Source of the DNA: Gammaproteobacteria bacterium
GTDB lineage: Bacteria > Pseudomonadota > Gammaproteobacteria > Burkholderiales > Burkholderiaceae_C
Length of the DNA: 41,081 bases
Direction of reading: 5' to 3'
NCBI GenBank assembly: GCA_018820395.1
Contig: JAHJOG010000166.1
Coordinates: 1-41,081, forward strand
The notes below the pieces were generated by a model. The model worked only from the letters and a program-made list of their open reading frames with translations. It ran no database searches and was not told the origin of the DNA. Made by a program: the position numbers and the translations under genes. Shown here piece after piece: positions 34,038 to 41,081 of this stretch (within the stretch, counting starts at the first letter, position 1; each line of letters starts with the position of its first letter).

Positions 34038-34850
34038 CAGCCGCTGACAGCGATGTCGGGCCTCAGCTGCTTCGCTTCGAACGCAACTGTCAAGGACGTG
34101 ATTTGGCAGTTGGCGACATCCATGGCTGCTTCGGCGCTTTGATGACCGCGCTCAATGCGATCTGTTTCTCGCCTGCGACAGACCGCCTGTTCGGCGTCGG
34201 CGATCTCGTTGACCGAGGTCCCAGTTCGCACCTTGTCATCGATTGGCTCGACAAACCCTGGTTCTTCTCCACGTTGGGCAATCACGAATCGATGGCGTGC
34301 GACACGCGTTGACCGGACCGCCCTTCTCCTCGAACCGACTGCATCCTGACCATGCGTGGCTGCTGGATCTAACGGAGGAGGAATTGATCTGTATTGGTCA
34401 GCATTTGAAAGCCCTCCCGTTGGCGATCGAGGTTGCACTTCCGGGGGTCCGGTCGGACTGATCTATGCGGATTTCCCGGGCGACGACTGGCGTGCGATCA
34501 ATGTGCCTTTCAGCAAGGACGAGATTGAGATCAGCCTATGGTCCGCAAGGCGCTTCTCTGGCAAACGCTCAACCCATGTGCAGAACGTTCGGGCATTGAT
34601 CCACAGGCATCTGACGCTGCCGTTTGCACAGCAGCTGGGCAACGTCTTCTACCTTGACTCCGGCGGCGGGATGCCTGGCCAGGGGCATTTCACCTTCGTC
34701 AACCTTGACTCGCTCGAGCTGATCCGTGGGCCTGGACTAGACGCCTCGGCCGGTTCTCGGCGCAACCGCCGAGCAAGCATTTCCCTCACCACGACCCAAC
34801 AGAAAGCCTTTCCATGCCGAGCCACGAATTCGAACAGCTCCAGAATCTGA
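34034..34850 (+). pseudogene. PPP-family (PrpA-like) Ser/Thr phosphatase, frameshifted
   Basis: The N-terminus is intact: LAVGDIHGCF, then GVGDLVDRGPSS and TLGNHES, the PPP metal-binding motifs. The frame then stops at 34312. The chain continues in a second frame (LHPDHAWLLDLTEEELICIGQHLKALPLAIEV) and in a third (GPVGLIYADFPGDDW, then RRFSGKRSTHVQNVR and DSGGGMPGQGHFTFVNLDS). Both breaks behave like one-base losses; the second sits at a G5 run (34443-34447). If real, the gene is dead; if sequencing errors, this is a complete third phosphatase. It is coupled to the second metallophosphoesterase by an ATGA overlap. Confidence 0.75.
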
Positions 34851-35296
34851 AGCAACGATTCGGCTACATGTTCCAGACACCGCTCCTGGGTCTGGATTTC
34901 TATCGCGGGTGGCTGTCGGACTTCATCAGTGCCTGCGAAGAAATCGATGCTGCGCTTGGCGACGACAAGCGTGGTTTTCATTTCACGCAGGCGAAGGAAA
35001 AGTACGGTTCGGCCCGCTACTACTTTTCGACGAACGCCGTGAGCCCGCTGCGCCTGAGCATCAGCGATCCCAACGGTCTTCTCGAACTCACGACGGGCCT
35101 GAAGGATGAACACGATGTCGAAAAGCGAATCGCCATCATCCTGCACGCTGCCGAGAAGCAGTCCTTGCATAAGTGCATTCTGTGCGGAGCGACCGGCAAG
35201 GTTCGCCGGTTCGGCGGCTGGCTCGCGTGTGCATGCGAAGTCCATGGCGCCGATCAGTCCGGTGATGCGCTGAGGAGCGCTGTAGTGCGAAGGTAA
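34814..35296 (+). CDS. KEKYG-type protein with zinc-knuckle Cys cluster
   Basis: A 160-residue protein. The middle shows FHFTQAKEKYGSARYYFS, the 'vKEKFGgLRfYy' motif of a family widespread in proteobacteria and phages. The C-terminal part has the family's CILCG...RFGGWLACACEVH, likely a zinc site. Function of the family is unknown to me. Its start lies inside the last 36 bases of the PPP gene, so it belongs to the phosphatase cassette. It faces the zinc-ribbon gene on the other strand. Confidence 0.75.
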   Translation: MPSHEFEQLQNLKQRFGYMFQTPLLGLDFYRGWLSDFISACEEIDAALGDDKRGFHFTQAKEKYGSARYYFSTNAVSPLRLSISDPNGLLELTTGLKDEHDVEKRIAIILHAAEKQSLHKCILCGATGKVRRFGGWLACACEVHGADQSGDALRSAVVRR

Positions 35297-35323
35297 TGGC
35301 GTCGGGCAACGCGCTCCTCGTCC

Positions 35324-36040
35324 TCAATGCACGACCGCCAGGCCTTCACCGATCTGATGCCAACCGTCGGCCCACTCGATGAACTGGGCGAGCGACATCT
35401 GAGCTTTCTTGAGCACTGCTTCGGCGTCGATTGGATCAATCGACTGCAGAAAGCTGGGCCTCAGAAGCGGCGGAATCTGGCTCGCTGAGATGGGGCGGCC
35501 TACGGCTTTGAGGAAGCGCAAGGACTGATCAAGTTCCCAGATCTCGTGACGCAAGAGCGCCGGCGCTGCGCAACGGGTGCATTGCGTGACGCTCTCGTCC
35601 TCGCCGATCAGGCGCACACGGGCGGGGCGACCGCAGTCTTTGCAGACTGTGCGCGACCGGTCACGCACCTTGCGCATAATGCCCAGCATCACGACGTCAG
35701 GAGGATCGTTCGGGGTGGTTGTGAAAAAGCTCAGCTCCGTGTCGGTGCTGCACACCCGCAGGCCCGCGATGGCGCGCCGACGTTTCGAGCTTCCGGCCAT
35801 GACGGCTAGCATCTTGATCAACGTACGGATCGCCACTCGCTTCCAGCCGGGCTCGATCTGCTCTGCGTTCGATGTCATGAACGCCTCGATGGGGTCTGTC
35901 GAATCAAGCCAATTGATGCCGCTCGCAGGTCGGTCGTCGTGGTGAGCCGCGCTTTGCAGAGTGCGGCCGGAAGAACCCGACGGGGGCTCACGACGCGCAG
36001 TCGGAGCGTGCTGACAGTAAGACGATGGCGACATTTGCAT
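35324..36040 (-). CDS. Unknown protein with CxxC-16-CxxC zinc ribbon
   Basis: A 238-residue soluble protein. The N-terminal 50 residues are low-complexity. A central region holds FFTTTPNDPPDVVMLGIMRKVRDRSRTVC, then a zinc ribbon (CKDCG ... CTRCA). The C-terminus is helical (AQFIEWADGWHQIGEGLAV). AGGAAG 7 bases upstream supports the start at 36040. It is the last gene of the LAGLIDADG/AAA+ operon on the minus strand, 20 bases after the ATPase stop. The zinc ribbon suggests nucleic-acid or protein binding as a partner of the ATPase, but this is inference. Confidence 0.65.
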   Translation of the reverse strand: MQMSPSSYCQHAPTARREPPSGSSGRTLQSAAHHDDRPASGINWLDSTDPIEAFMTSNAEQIEPGWKRVAIRTLIKMLAVMAGSSKRRRAIAGLRVCSTDTELSFFTTTPNDPPDVVMLGIMRKVRDRSRTVCKDCGRPARVRLIGEDESVTQCTRCAAPALLRHEIWELDQSLRFLKAVGRPISASQIPPLLRPSFLQSIDPIDAEAVLKKAQMSLAQFIEWADGWHQIGEGLAVVH

Positions 36041-36060
36041 GTGTGCTTCCTGTAGGCCGA

Positions 36061-37182
36061 TTAGAGAAATCCGGCGCCGCGTGCCACCGAGGCTGCGGGT
36101 GCGAAGTCGGTGACCTGCAAAGCTGCACGCTGCTCAAGCGCAGCCAGGCCAAGGGCGCTGTGCAGCTCGCGTGTGAGTTCGCGCGGTGTCCGACGTGCCA
36201 ACAGGTCGGCAACAGGGTCGGTTAACTCTGGGTTGAAGTGCCGACCCCAAGCCTGGTCGCGCACCATGGCGGCGTAGACCCGGCATGCGATCGCTCGCCC
36301 CTGCTCAAGGGTCGGCGCCGCGATCTCGAAGATTTGGCAGCGGCTGTGGATGGCGGCGTCTAGTCGACGCATGTCGTTGGTCGTCAGGATCCAGCGGACG
36401 TGGCTGAGGTTCAAAGGCAGCTTGATGCCTTCATCGATGAATCTGGCTGCCGTGGACGGTTCCAGCAACGAATAGAGCGGCCCGATGGGGTCGTAGTCCC
36501 GATCACTGGGGGTCTTATCGACCTCGTCCAGCAAAACGAGTGGATCGACCGCTTTGCCAAGGGCCACGGTGCGCACCAGCAAGCCGGGGCCACCTTGTCG
36601 GTACTTCGGATCGAGACCGGCGAGATCGAATGAAGCCGATGCGTGGGCCATCTGCAGGGTCAACAAGGGCACATCCAGCGCATAGGCCAGGGCCGAGCTG
36701 AACGCAGTCTTGCCGATCCCTGGGGGGCCATCCAACAGGATGGGCGGCAGCAGCAAGGGGCTGCAGGGCGACAGCAAGGCCAATGCGGTGCGTCGGAGGA
36801 TGAAGTCGACGACGGCCCTGAAGTTCGGGAAGTGATCGGCTAGGTGCGCCAGCGCTTCGAGCAACGGTGGTTGCGAGAGCGCGCGCTCGGCCGGTTGCTC
36901 GTGAAGGTCGGTCAGGAACGCTTCGACCGCCTGGTTGTCTTCGCCCTTGCTCTTGGCGTGGGCCAGTGCGGTTTCGAGTTCGCCACTGTTGCAGATGCGC
37001 ATGCTGAAGTGGTCGGTCCAGTTCAATGGCAGCTGCGGTGAGTGAGGTGCTCCCGCACCGACGACGGTGTCATTGCTCGCTGCCGCGTGAGCAGCCGAAG
37101 CATCGCGGGCGAGCGCCAGCACGGAGGCGGCGAGGTCGCGATGGTCCGGGCTGGGGCGGCCCAGGGTGTGGCGGTTGCTCAT
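36061..37182 (-). CDS. Lon/MoxR-like AAA+ ATPase
   Basis: A 373-residue AAA+ protein. Walker A is DGPPGIGKTAFS (about 149-158), Walker B is LVLLDEVDKT (about 214-222), sensor 1 is RWILTTNDMRRL, and an arginine-finger-like Arg sits in IHSRCQIFEI. The ATPase core resembles the Lon AAA module, but no protease domain follows, so it is more likely a stand-alone chaperone-like ATPase. The N-terminal 140 residues are an unassigned helical region. Its start overlaps the stop of the LAGLIDADG gene (ATGA), which ties the three minus-strand genes into one operon. Confidence 0.85.
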   Translation of the reverse strand: MSNRHTLGRPSPDHRDLAASVLALARDASAAHAAASNDTVVGAGAPHSPQLPLNWTDHFSMRICNSGELETALAHAKSKGEDNQAVEAFLTDLHEQPAERALSQPPLLEALAHLADHFPNFRAVVDFILRRTALALLSPCSPLLLPPILLDGPPGIGKTAFSSALAYALDVPLLTLQMAHASASFDLAGLDPKYRQGGPGLLVRTVALGKAVDPLVLLDEVDKTPSDRDYDPIGPLYSLLEPSTAARFIDEGIKLPLNLSHVRWILTTNDMRRLDAAIHSRCQIFEIAAPTLEQGRAIACRVYAAMVRDQAWGRHFNPELTDPVADLLARRTPRELTRELHSALGLAALEQRAALQVTDFAPAASVARGAGFL

Positions 37183-37667
37183 TGCACCACCGCATTGGGG
37201 CCACGCGGCTTGAGGGCGCGAAGCTTCCAGTAGTAGTCCTCGCGAATGGCGATCTCCTCGGGACTGTGGCGGCGCCGGCCCTTGCGGGCGAAGGTGGCGC
37301 GGTCGGCGAACTCGATGCCGACTTCGGCCTCGCGTTGCTTGCGCACCAGGTAGGGGTGAAGGGCTTCGAGGACGGCTCTGGCGCGGGTGCAGCGGTAAGT
37401 CAAGGCGTAGACGGTGCTTCGCACGGCGCCTTGGCAGGGGAAGACGTAGATGCTGCTTTGAATGCCGAGGGTGCTTTGGAAATGCTCAAGGGTTCGCAGG
37501 CAGTTCTGGGTGATGACGATCTCTAGCGAGTAGATGCGGTTGGCATTGCCGCCGGGGTTGCGGCGGGCGATTCGGATGCAGCCCTCGCCGTCGAGGAAGC
37601 CGGCTGCCCACCCCAAACACGCGTTACACGCTTTCGTACGACCCACACCACCAAGCTTCCTGCTCAT
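37179..37667 (-). CDS. LAGLIDADG-type protein (homing endonuclease-like), free-standing
   Basis: A 162-residue protein with one LAGLIDADG motif (WAAGFLDGEGCIRI, residues 20-33; acidic Asp26 and Glu28). Beta-rich segments and the C-terminal helix LVRKQREAEVGIEFADRATF follow, as in single-motif homing endonucleases that act as dimers. The start is ATG 37667, with AAGGAG 6 bases upstream; two earlier ATGs are less well placed. It is not within an intron or intein, and it is translationally coupled to an AAA+ ATPase. Both facts suggest use as a DNA-binding or regulatory protein, or a domesticated endonuclease, rather than a classic homing gene. Confidence 0.78.
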   Translation of the reverse strand: MSRKLGGVGRTKACNACLGWAAGFLDGEGCIRIARRNPGGNANRIYSLEIVITQNCLRTLEHFQSTLGIQSSIYVFPCQGAVRSTVYALTYRCTRARAVLEALHPYLVRKQREAEVGIEFADRATFARKGRRRHSPEEIAIREDYYWKLRALKPRGPNAVVQ

Positions 37668-37683
37668 AATCATCTCCTTGCCG

Positions 37684-37706
37684 ATCAACATGATCAGCTT
37701 GTTGAT
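37684..37706. promoter_or_regulatory. Operator-like inverted repeat upstream of LAGLIDADG operon
   Basis: ATCAACA and TGTTGAT form perfect 7-bp arms with a 9-base spacer. The right arm is part of ATCAGCTTGTTG (37693-37704), which recurs exactly at 37747-37758. The two sites lie between the LAGLIDADG gene and the divergent XRE gene, so they are candidate XRE operators acting on both. Confidence 0.5.
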
Positions 37707-37778
37707 ACTTTAACGGATGAAAAGCATCAGCTATGAGACTATTTTCATCAGCTTGTTGCAAAACCACAACGGGCTGCA

Positions 37779-38027
37779 ATGATTCGGATACACCTGTCCC
37801 GCCTTATGGGCGAAAGAAAAGAGAAGCTTTCGGATTTGATCCGGTCGACAGGACTTGCTCGAAATACAGTGACTGGTCTGTATCGCGAATCGACTGCCAG
37901 GATCGACCTCGACACTTTGAATGCCATTTGCCAACACTACGGCTGTGGAGTGGGGGAACTGCTAGAGCACGTCCCGGACCCAGAACCTGAGAACAAAGTG
38001 GGCTCGGGGGGCTTGTCCGCAGATTGA
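37779..38027 (+). CDS. Small XRE (Cro/C1) transcriptional regulator
   Basis: An 82-residue protein: MIRIHLSRLMGERKEKLSDLIRSTGLARNTVTGLYRESTARIDLDTLNAICQHYGCGVGELLEHVPD, a complete YozG/XRE HTH of the compact type. The ribosome site is weak. It is divergent from the LAGLIDADG/AAA+ operon, with the ATCAGCTTGTTG repeats in the gap, so it probably represses that operon and itself. Confidence 0.82.
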   Translation: MIRIHLSRLMGERKEKLSDLIRSTGLARNTVTGLYRESTARIDLDTLNAICQHYGCGVGELLEHVPDPEPENKVGSGGLSAD

Positions 38028-38488
38028 CGCTCCGGTCAGACGTGGTCATTTCCAACCCGACGGGCGATAGGTATGCCGTGTTGGATGAAACGGCACAGTG
38101 AGATCGATAACAGGGATGCCAAAGCGCACATACCACCGAAGCAGTTGTCGAGCACTTGACCTAGTGAGCTACTGAAAACTGTCACTTTCAGAACTTGGCA
38201 GATTCCTAGGAATAGTTGGCGTGCAGTTGAGCGCCGATTTGCCCATCGCAGGCGTACGTACATGGCTGAACTGCGGACATGGCATTGGCTGCTTGAACGT
38301 AAGCGACCGGCCAAGTCATCTTGACGCGGATCCCGCGTCAGTTTGTCTGGGGGCGTTCGAGGACACCGCCCCAGCCCATACTTATTTCCGCGCGTGACTG
38401 ACGATAAACGCGCACACTCCGCCCACTGCCCGGCTGTAGTCCTAATTCACGACGAGAGGTCCAGTCGGCCCCCTTGGAGGGAGCAGCA
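38028..38488. other. Intergenic region before BLUF gene
   Basis: No supported gene in about 460 bases. A small minus-strand ORF (38036-38314) lacks family features. The end carries GGAGGG 7 bases before the ATG at 38489. Confidence 0.4.
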
Positions 38489-38893
38489 ATGACGACTAAC
38501 TCGGTTCTCTACGAGCTTCTCTACATCAGTTCGATAGCACCAGCAGCGGGCATCAGCGTCGTGCCTCAGATCGCAAAACATGCCCGCGAGCGGAACGCAA
38601 AGTTGGATGTGACGGGGCTGCTTATTTTTGATGGCGCGCGTTTCTGCCAGCACTTGGAAGGCAGCGAAAGCGTAGTGCGTGCGCTCTATGCGCGGATCGA
38701 AGCGGATCCTCGACACACACAGGTCAACGCGCTCCAGCAGGGCGCAAGCCTTAGCCGGAAGTTTCCACGCTTCAGCATGGGCTACGCGGATTTGGCCGAG
38801 CTCGATTCGCTTCAGTTTATGGTGACGCAATCGAGCAAGACTGCTCGCGACGCCTTCAATGACCTGCTTCCTACCGTCGATATGGAGCCGTAG
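38489..38893 (+). CDS. BLUF domain blue-light sensor (single domain)
   Basis: A 134-residue short BLUF protein that binds FAD and changes the hydrogen-bond network around it on blue-light exposure. The photoactive set is intact and correctly spaced: Tyr12 (LLYISS), Asn36 (ERNAKLDVTGLLIFDG) and Gln54 (FCQHLEG), matching Tyr8/Asn32/Gln50 of PixD (24 and 18 residues apart). The later Met is in FPRFSMGYAD. No output domain is fused, so it should work by protein partner contacts. GGAGGG precedes ATG 38489. The IS66 element begins about 43 bases after its stop. Confidence 0.92.
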   Translation: MTTNSVLYELLYISSIAPAAGISVVPQIAKHARERNAKLDVTGLLIFDGARFCQHLEGSESVVRALYARIEADPRHTQVNALQQGASLSRKFPRFSMGYADLAELDSLQFMVTQSSKTARDAFNDLLPTVDMEP

Positions 38894-39000
38894 GAGGGGC
38901 CTTTGCCGGTTAAGCGCGCATGCCGTTGACCGTGAGGTAAGCACGGCGAACACACGTCTTGACGAGGGCCGCGCATTTGACGGCGAGCGCGAGCAAGTGG

Positions 39001-40566
39001 TCATCTGTGCTGCCAGAGATGCGGCAACAGTTCGTCGATGCGGCTATGCGGCTGCGTCGGCAGGCGCAAGAACACGTCCTTCAGGTAGGCATACGGATCG
39101 TGCCCATTGAGCTTGGCTGACTGGATCAAGCTCATGACGGCTGCGGCGCGTTGACCGGCACGCAGGCTCCCAGCGAACAGCCAGTTCCCCCTGCCCACGG
39201 CAATAGGCCGGATCTGGTTCTCCACCAAGTTGTTGTCCGCGGGCAATTTGCCGTCGTCCAGGTAGCGCGTCAGCGCAGCCCAGCGCTTCAGGCTGTAGTT
39301 CAATGCTTTGGCTGTCCCTGAACATTCCGGGATCTTGAGCCGCTGCGCGATCATCCAGGCATGCAGTGCCTCGGCGATTGGCCGACCCCGCGCTTGGCGA
39401 ATGCGATGCCGCTCATCTGCGTCGAGATCCTTCACCTCGCGCTCGATCTCATAGAGCCGGGCGAAGTACTGGATGCCGGCCTCGGCAATCTGGCTCTTGT
39501 TGGCCGTGTGCAGTTCGACGAACTTGCGCCGCGCATGCGCGAGGCACCCAGCCTCGACGACGCCCTTGGCTAGCAGCGCCTTGTAGCCCGAGTAGTCATC
39601 ACACACGAGCGCGCCTCGCCATTCGCCCAGGAAGTCCTGCGCATGCTGGCCAGCCCGGCTGTCGGCGAAGTCGTAGACCACGGCCTTCATGCCTTCGAAG
39701 GCGCCCGGGCTGTAGGCCCACAGGTAAGCGCGGTGCGTCTTGCCGGTGCCAGGCTTGAGCATCGCCACCGGCGTCTCGTCGGCATGCAGCACGCGATGAG
39801 CGAGGATCGCTTCCTTGAGCGCATCGACCAGTGGCTGCAGGCGTACGCCACAGGCGCCGACCCATGCACCGAGCGTCGAGCGCGGGATCGCAAGGCCGGC
39901 GCGCTCGAAGATGGTTTCTTGGCGGTACAGCGGCAGGTGATCGGCGTACTTGGCCACCATCACCTGCGCCAGCAGGCCGGCCGTGGGGATGCCCTTGTCG
40001 ATCACCTGGGCGGGCACCGGCGCCTGGATCAGCGTCTGGCACTTCGCGCACGCCCACTTGCCTCGAACATGCCGCTCGACGGTGAACACGCCGGGAACGT
40101 AGTCGAGCTTCTCGGCCACGTCTTCGCCGATCCGCTTGAGCGCACAGCCGCACGTGCATGTGGTCGACTCGGGTTCGTGATGGACATCGACGCGCGGAAG
40201 GTCTGTCGGCAGCGGCGTGCGACGCGGCTGCTGCTTGTCTTCGGTCTTGGGCGGCGGGCGAAGCTGCTTCAGCTCTTCTTCGATGGCGGCCAGGTCGGCG
40301 TCAAGCGTCTCTTCCAGAAGGCTGGCCTGCGCTGCGTCGAGCTTCTCGCTGCTCTTGCCGAAGCGCAGGCGCTTGTGCTGTGCGAGCTCGTAGGTAAGTT
40401 GGTCGACCTTGGTGGACTTGAAGGTGACCTCGCGCGTGAGCGTCACGATCGATCGGTCCTTAGCCTCGAGCAGGCTTTTCTGCTCAGTCAAGTCCTTGAG
40501 AAGCCGGAGGGTCACCTCGCGCAGTTGCTCTGCATCAAGGCCTTTCAGTTGTTCGGCATCCGCCAT
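39001..40566 (-). CDS. tnpC: IS66 transposase TnpC
   Basis: A transposase of about 521 residues. It has an N-terminal coiled-coil region (LLKDLTEQKSLLEAKDRSIV), a zinc-binding segment (TCTCGCALKRIGEDVAEKL, ACAKCQ), then the DDE catalytic domain with HADETPV, CDDYSGYKALL and the final acidic residue in DNNLVENQIRPIAVGRGNWLFAGS. It moves the element by cut-and-paste or replicative transfer. The reading frame is intact, so it may be active. ATG 40566 is chosen over a GTG two codons upstream. Confidence 0.93.
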   Translation of the reverse strand: MADAEQLKGLDAEQLREVTLRLLKDLTEQKSLLEAKDRSIVTLTREVTFKSTKVDQLTYELAQHKRLRFGKSSEKLDAAQASLLEETLDADLAAIEEELKQLRPPPKTEDKQQPRRTPLPTDLPRVDVHHEPESTTCTCGCALKRIGEDVAEKLDYVPGVFTVERHVRGKWACAKCQTLIQAPVPAQVIDKGIPTAGLLAQVMVAKYADHLPLYRQETIFERAGLAIPRSTLGAWVGACGVRLQPLVDALKEAILAHRVLHADETPVAMLKPGTGKTHRAYLWAYSPGAFEGMKAVVYDFADSRAGQHAQDFLGEWRGALVCDDYSGYKALLAKGVVEAGCLAHARRKFVELHTANKSQIAEAGIQYFARLYEIEREVKDLDADERHRIRQARGRPIAEALHAWMIAQRLKIPECSGTAKALNYSLKRWAALTRYLDDGKLPADNNLVENQIRPIAVGRGNWLFAGSLRAGQRAAAVMSLIQSAKLNGHDPYAYLKDVFLRLPTQPHSRIDELLPHLWQHR

Positions 40567-40637
40567 GAGCACGGATGGTGCCGCCCGAGCGTGTAAATGT
40601 CATCGGCGTTTGCCGCAATTGCACGGCTGGCGTGCGA

Positions 40638-40982
40638 TCACACCACGGTGATGACACCCGCTGCCCCGACGCGCTGCCAGGGCAATCCGAGCACAAGCGC
40701 GTCGAGCTGCTCACGCGTCATCGCAATCTGCGTGCCCAGGCTCGCGTTGGCCCAGAGGAACCGGCCCTGGTTCAGCCGACGTGCGCACAGCCAGATGCCG
40801 ATGCCATCGTGTACGAGGACCTTCATGCGGTTGGCCCGTCGGTTGGCGAACAGGTAGGCGTGATGCGGGTGAGCAGCGCCGAACACCTTCACGACGCGCG
40901 CCAGCGCCGTCTCAGTGCCCGCGCGCATGTCGATCGGCTCGGTAGCCAGCCACACGGCGTCGACGCGGATCAACGCAGCCAT
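40638..40982 (-). CDS. tnpB: IS66 accessory protein TnpB
   Basis: A 114-residue protein: MAALIRVDAVWLATEPIDMRAGTETAL, then HAYLFANRRANRMKVLVHDGIGIWLCARRLNQGRF, the standard IS66 Orf2/TnpB sequence required with TnpC. Its start overlaps the end of tnpA by 13 bases, consistent with translational coupling. The length is normal for the family. Confidence 0.93.
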   Translation of the reverse strand: MAALIRVDAVWLATEPIDMRAGTETALARVVKVFGAAHPHHAYLFANRRANRMKVLVHDGIGIWLCARRLNQGRFLWANASLGTQIAMTREQLDALVLGLPWQRVGAAGVITVV

Positions 40983-41081
40983 TCGCGCAGCCAGGCTGCG
41001 CACGACGAGGCCGACTCCACCGGCCAATGCACCACAGCGGTGGCACTGCCTCTCTTCAGTTCGATGCGGATGTCGCGGATC
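40970..41081 (-). CDS. tnpA: IS66 TnpA, C-terminal part only (window edge)
   Basis: In the frame ending at the TGA 40970-40972, the visible residues are IRDIRIELKRGSATAVVHWP and CAAWLREWLR, the typical C-terminus of IS66 TnpA (Orf1). The N-terminal part lies outside the window. It overlaps the tnpB start. Confidence 0.85.
   Translation of the reverse strand, partial: IRDIRIELKRGSATAVVHWPVESASSCAAWLREWLR

Larger units (their letters stand above)
38937..41081 (-). mobile_element. IS66-family insertion sequence, one end beyond window
   Basis: tnpA (partial), tnpB and tnpC are read from the minus strand in the usual IS66 order with coupled or close spacing. A candidate left end, GTAAGCACGGCGAACACAC, starts at 38937, resembling the GTAAGC termini of the family. 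The other end and any 8-base target duplication are outside the window, so the exact boundaries are not confirmed. Confidence 0.85.

Noticed and set aside
38036..38314. 92-codon minus-strand ORF before the BLUF gene
   Set aside because: No ribosome site, no family features and low plausibility; probably non-coding.

Overview
The window is GC-rich DNA from a betaproteobacterium, most likely a Comamonadaceae member (Burkholderiales). The basis is a Bug-family solute receptor behind a LysR-linked catabolic operon, umuDC paired with an SRAP gene, an IS66 element, a BLUF photosensor, and an intergenic AGCGCTAGAGGC-type repeat of a kind I recall from Comamonadaceae genomes. Genus cannot be fixed from sequence alone. 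Large parts read as accessory (island-like) DNA: a ParB-like protein, an AlpA-type regulator, a broken H-NS gene, a compact tyrosine recombinase, phage-like regulator pairs and an IS.

Layout. 1-7.4 kb: island-type genes on the minus strand (edge-truncated ORF, ParB-like, AlpA-like, H-NS pseudogene), then two tandem unknown acidic paralogues on the plus strand with duplicated leaders, then an RloC/PrrC-type AAA_13 ATPase that is a candidate phage-defence gene. 7.9-12.7 kb: LysR regulator, cytoplasmic sulfatase, FAD-linked 2-hydroxyacid oxidase and Bug receptor, which look like an organosulfate utilisation operon. 12.8-16 kb: a decayed phospholipase D-family gene, then an SOS module in which one perfect LexA box sits between a divergent small-ORF/SRAP pair and umuDC. 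16.5-22.7 kb: ordinary chromosomal-type genes (DUF1697, DedA, LysR, siderophore-interacting reductase, GST, DUF4405 membrane protein, NmrA-like oxidoreductase). 22.9-23.6 kb: compact tyrosine recombinase. 24-29.2 kb: an OmpR-type response regulator and histidine kinase followed by three exported proteins, one fusing a PEBP-like and a YHYH domain. 29.6-30.4 kb: divergent XRE and Ner-like regulators with an operator-like palindrome. 30.7-32.3 kb: three small exported proteins or lipoproteins. 32.4-38 kb: a run of three calcineurin-fold phosphatases (the third frameshifted), a KEKYG/zinc-knuckle protein, and a converging operon encoding a LAGLIDADG-type protein, a Lon-like AAA+ ATPase and a zinc-ribbon protein, with a divergent XRE regulator. 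38.5-41 kb: BLUF protein, then an IS66 element cut by the window edge.

How the parts may work together. The sulfatase operon has sensing, hydrolysis, oxidation and uptake functions for one substrate class. The SOS module couples mutagenic repair (UmuDC) to abasic-site crosslink repair (SRAP). The least explained parts are the paralogue pair with matching leader hairpins, the triple-phosphatase cassette, the LAGLIDADG/AAA+/zinc-ribbon operon, and the two-component system with its YHYH/PEBP exoproteins. Three genes (H-NS, PPP phosphatase, PLD) are broken by frameshifts, several of them at homopolymers, so sequencing error has to be excluded before calling them dead.
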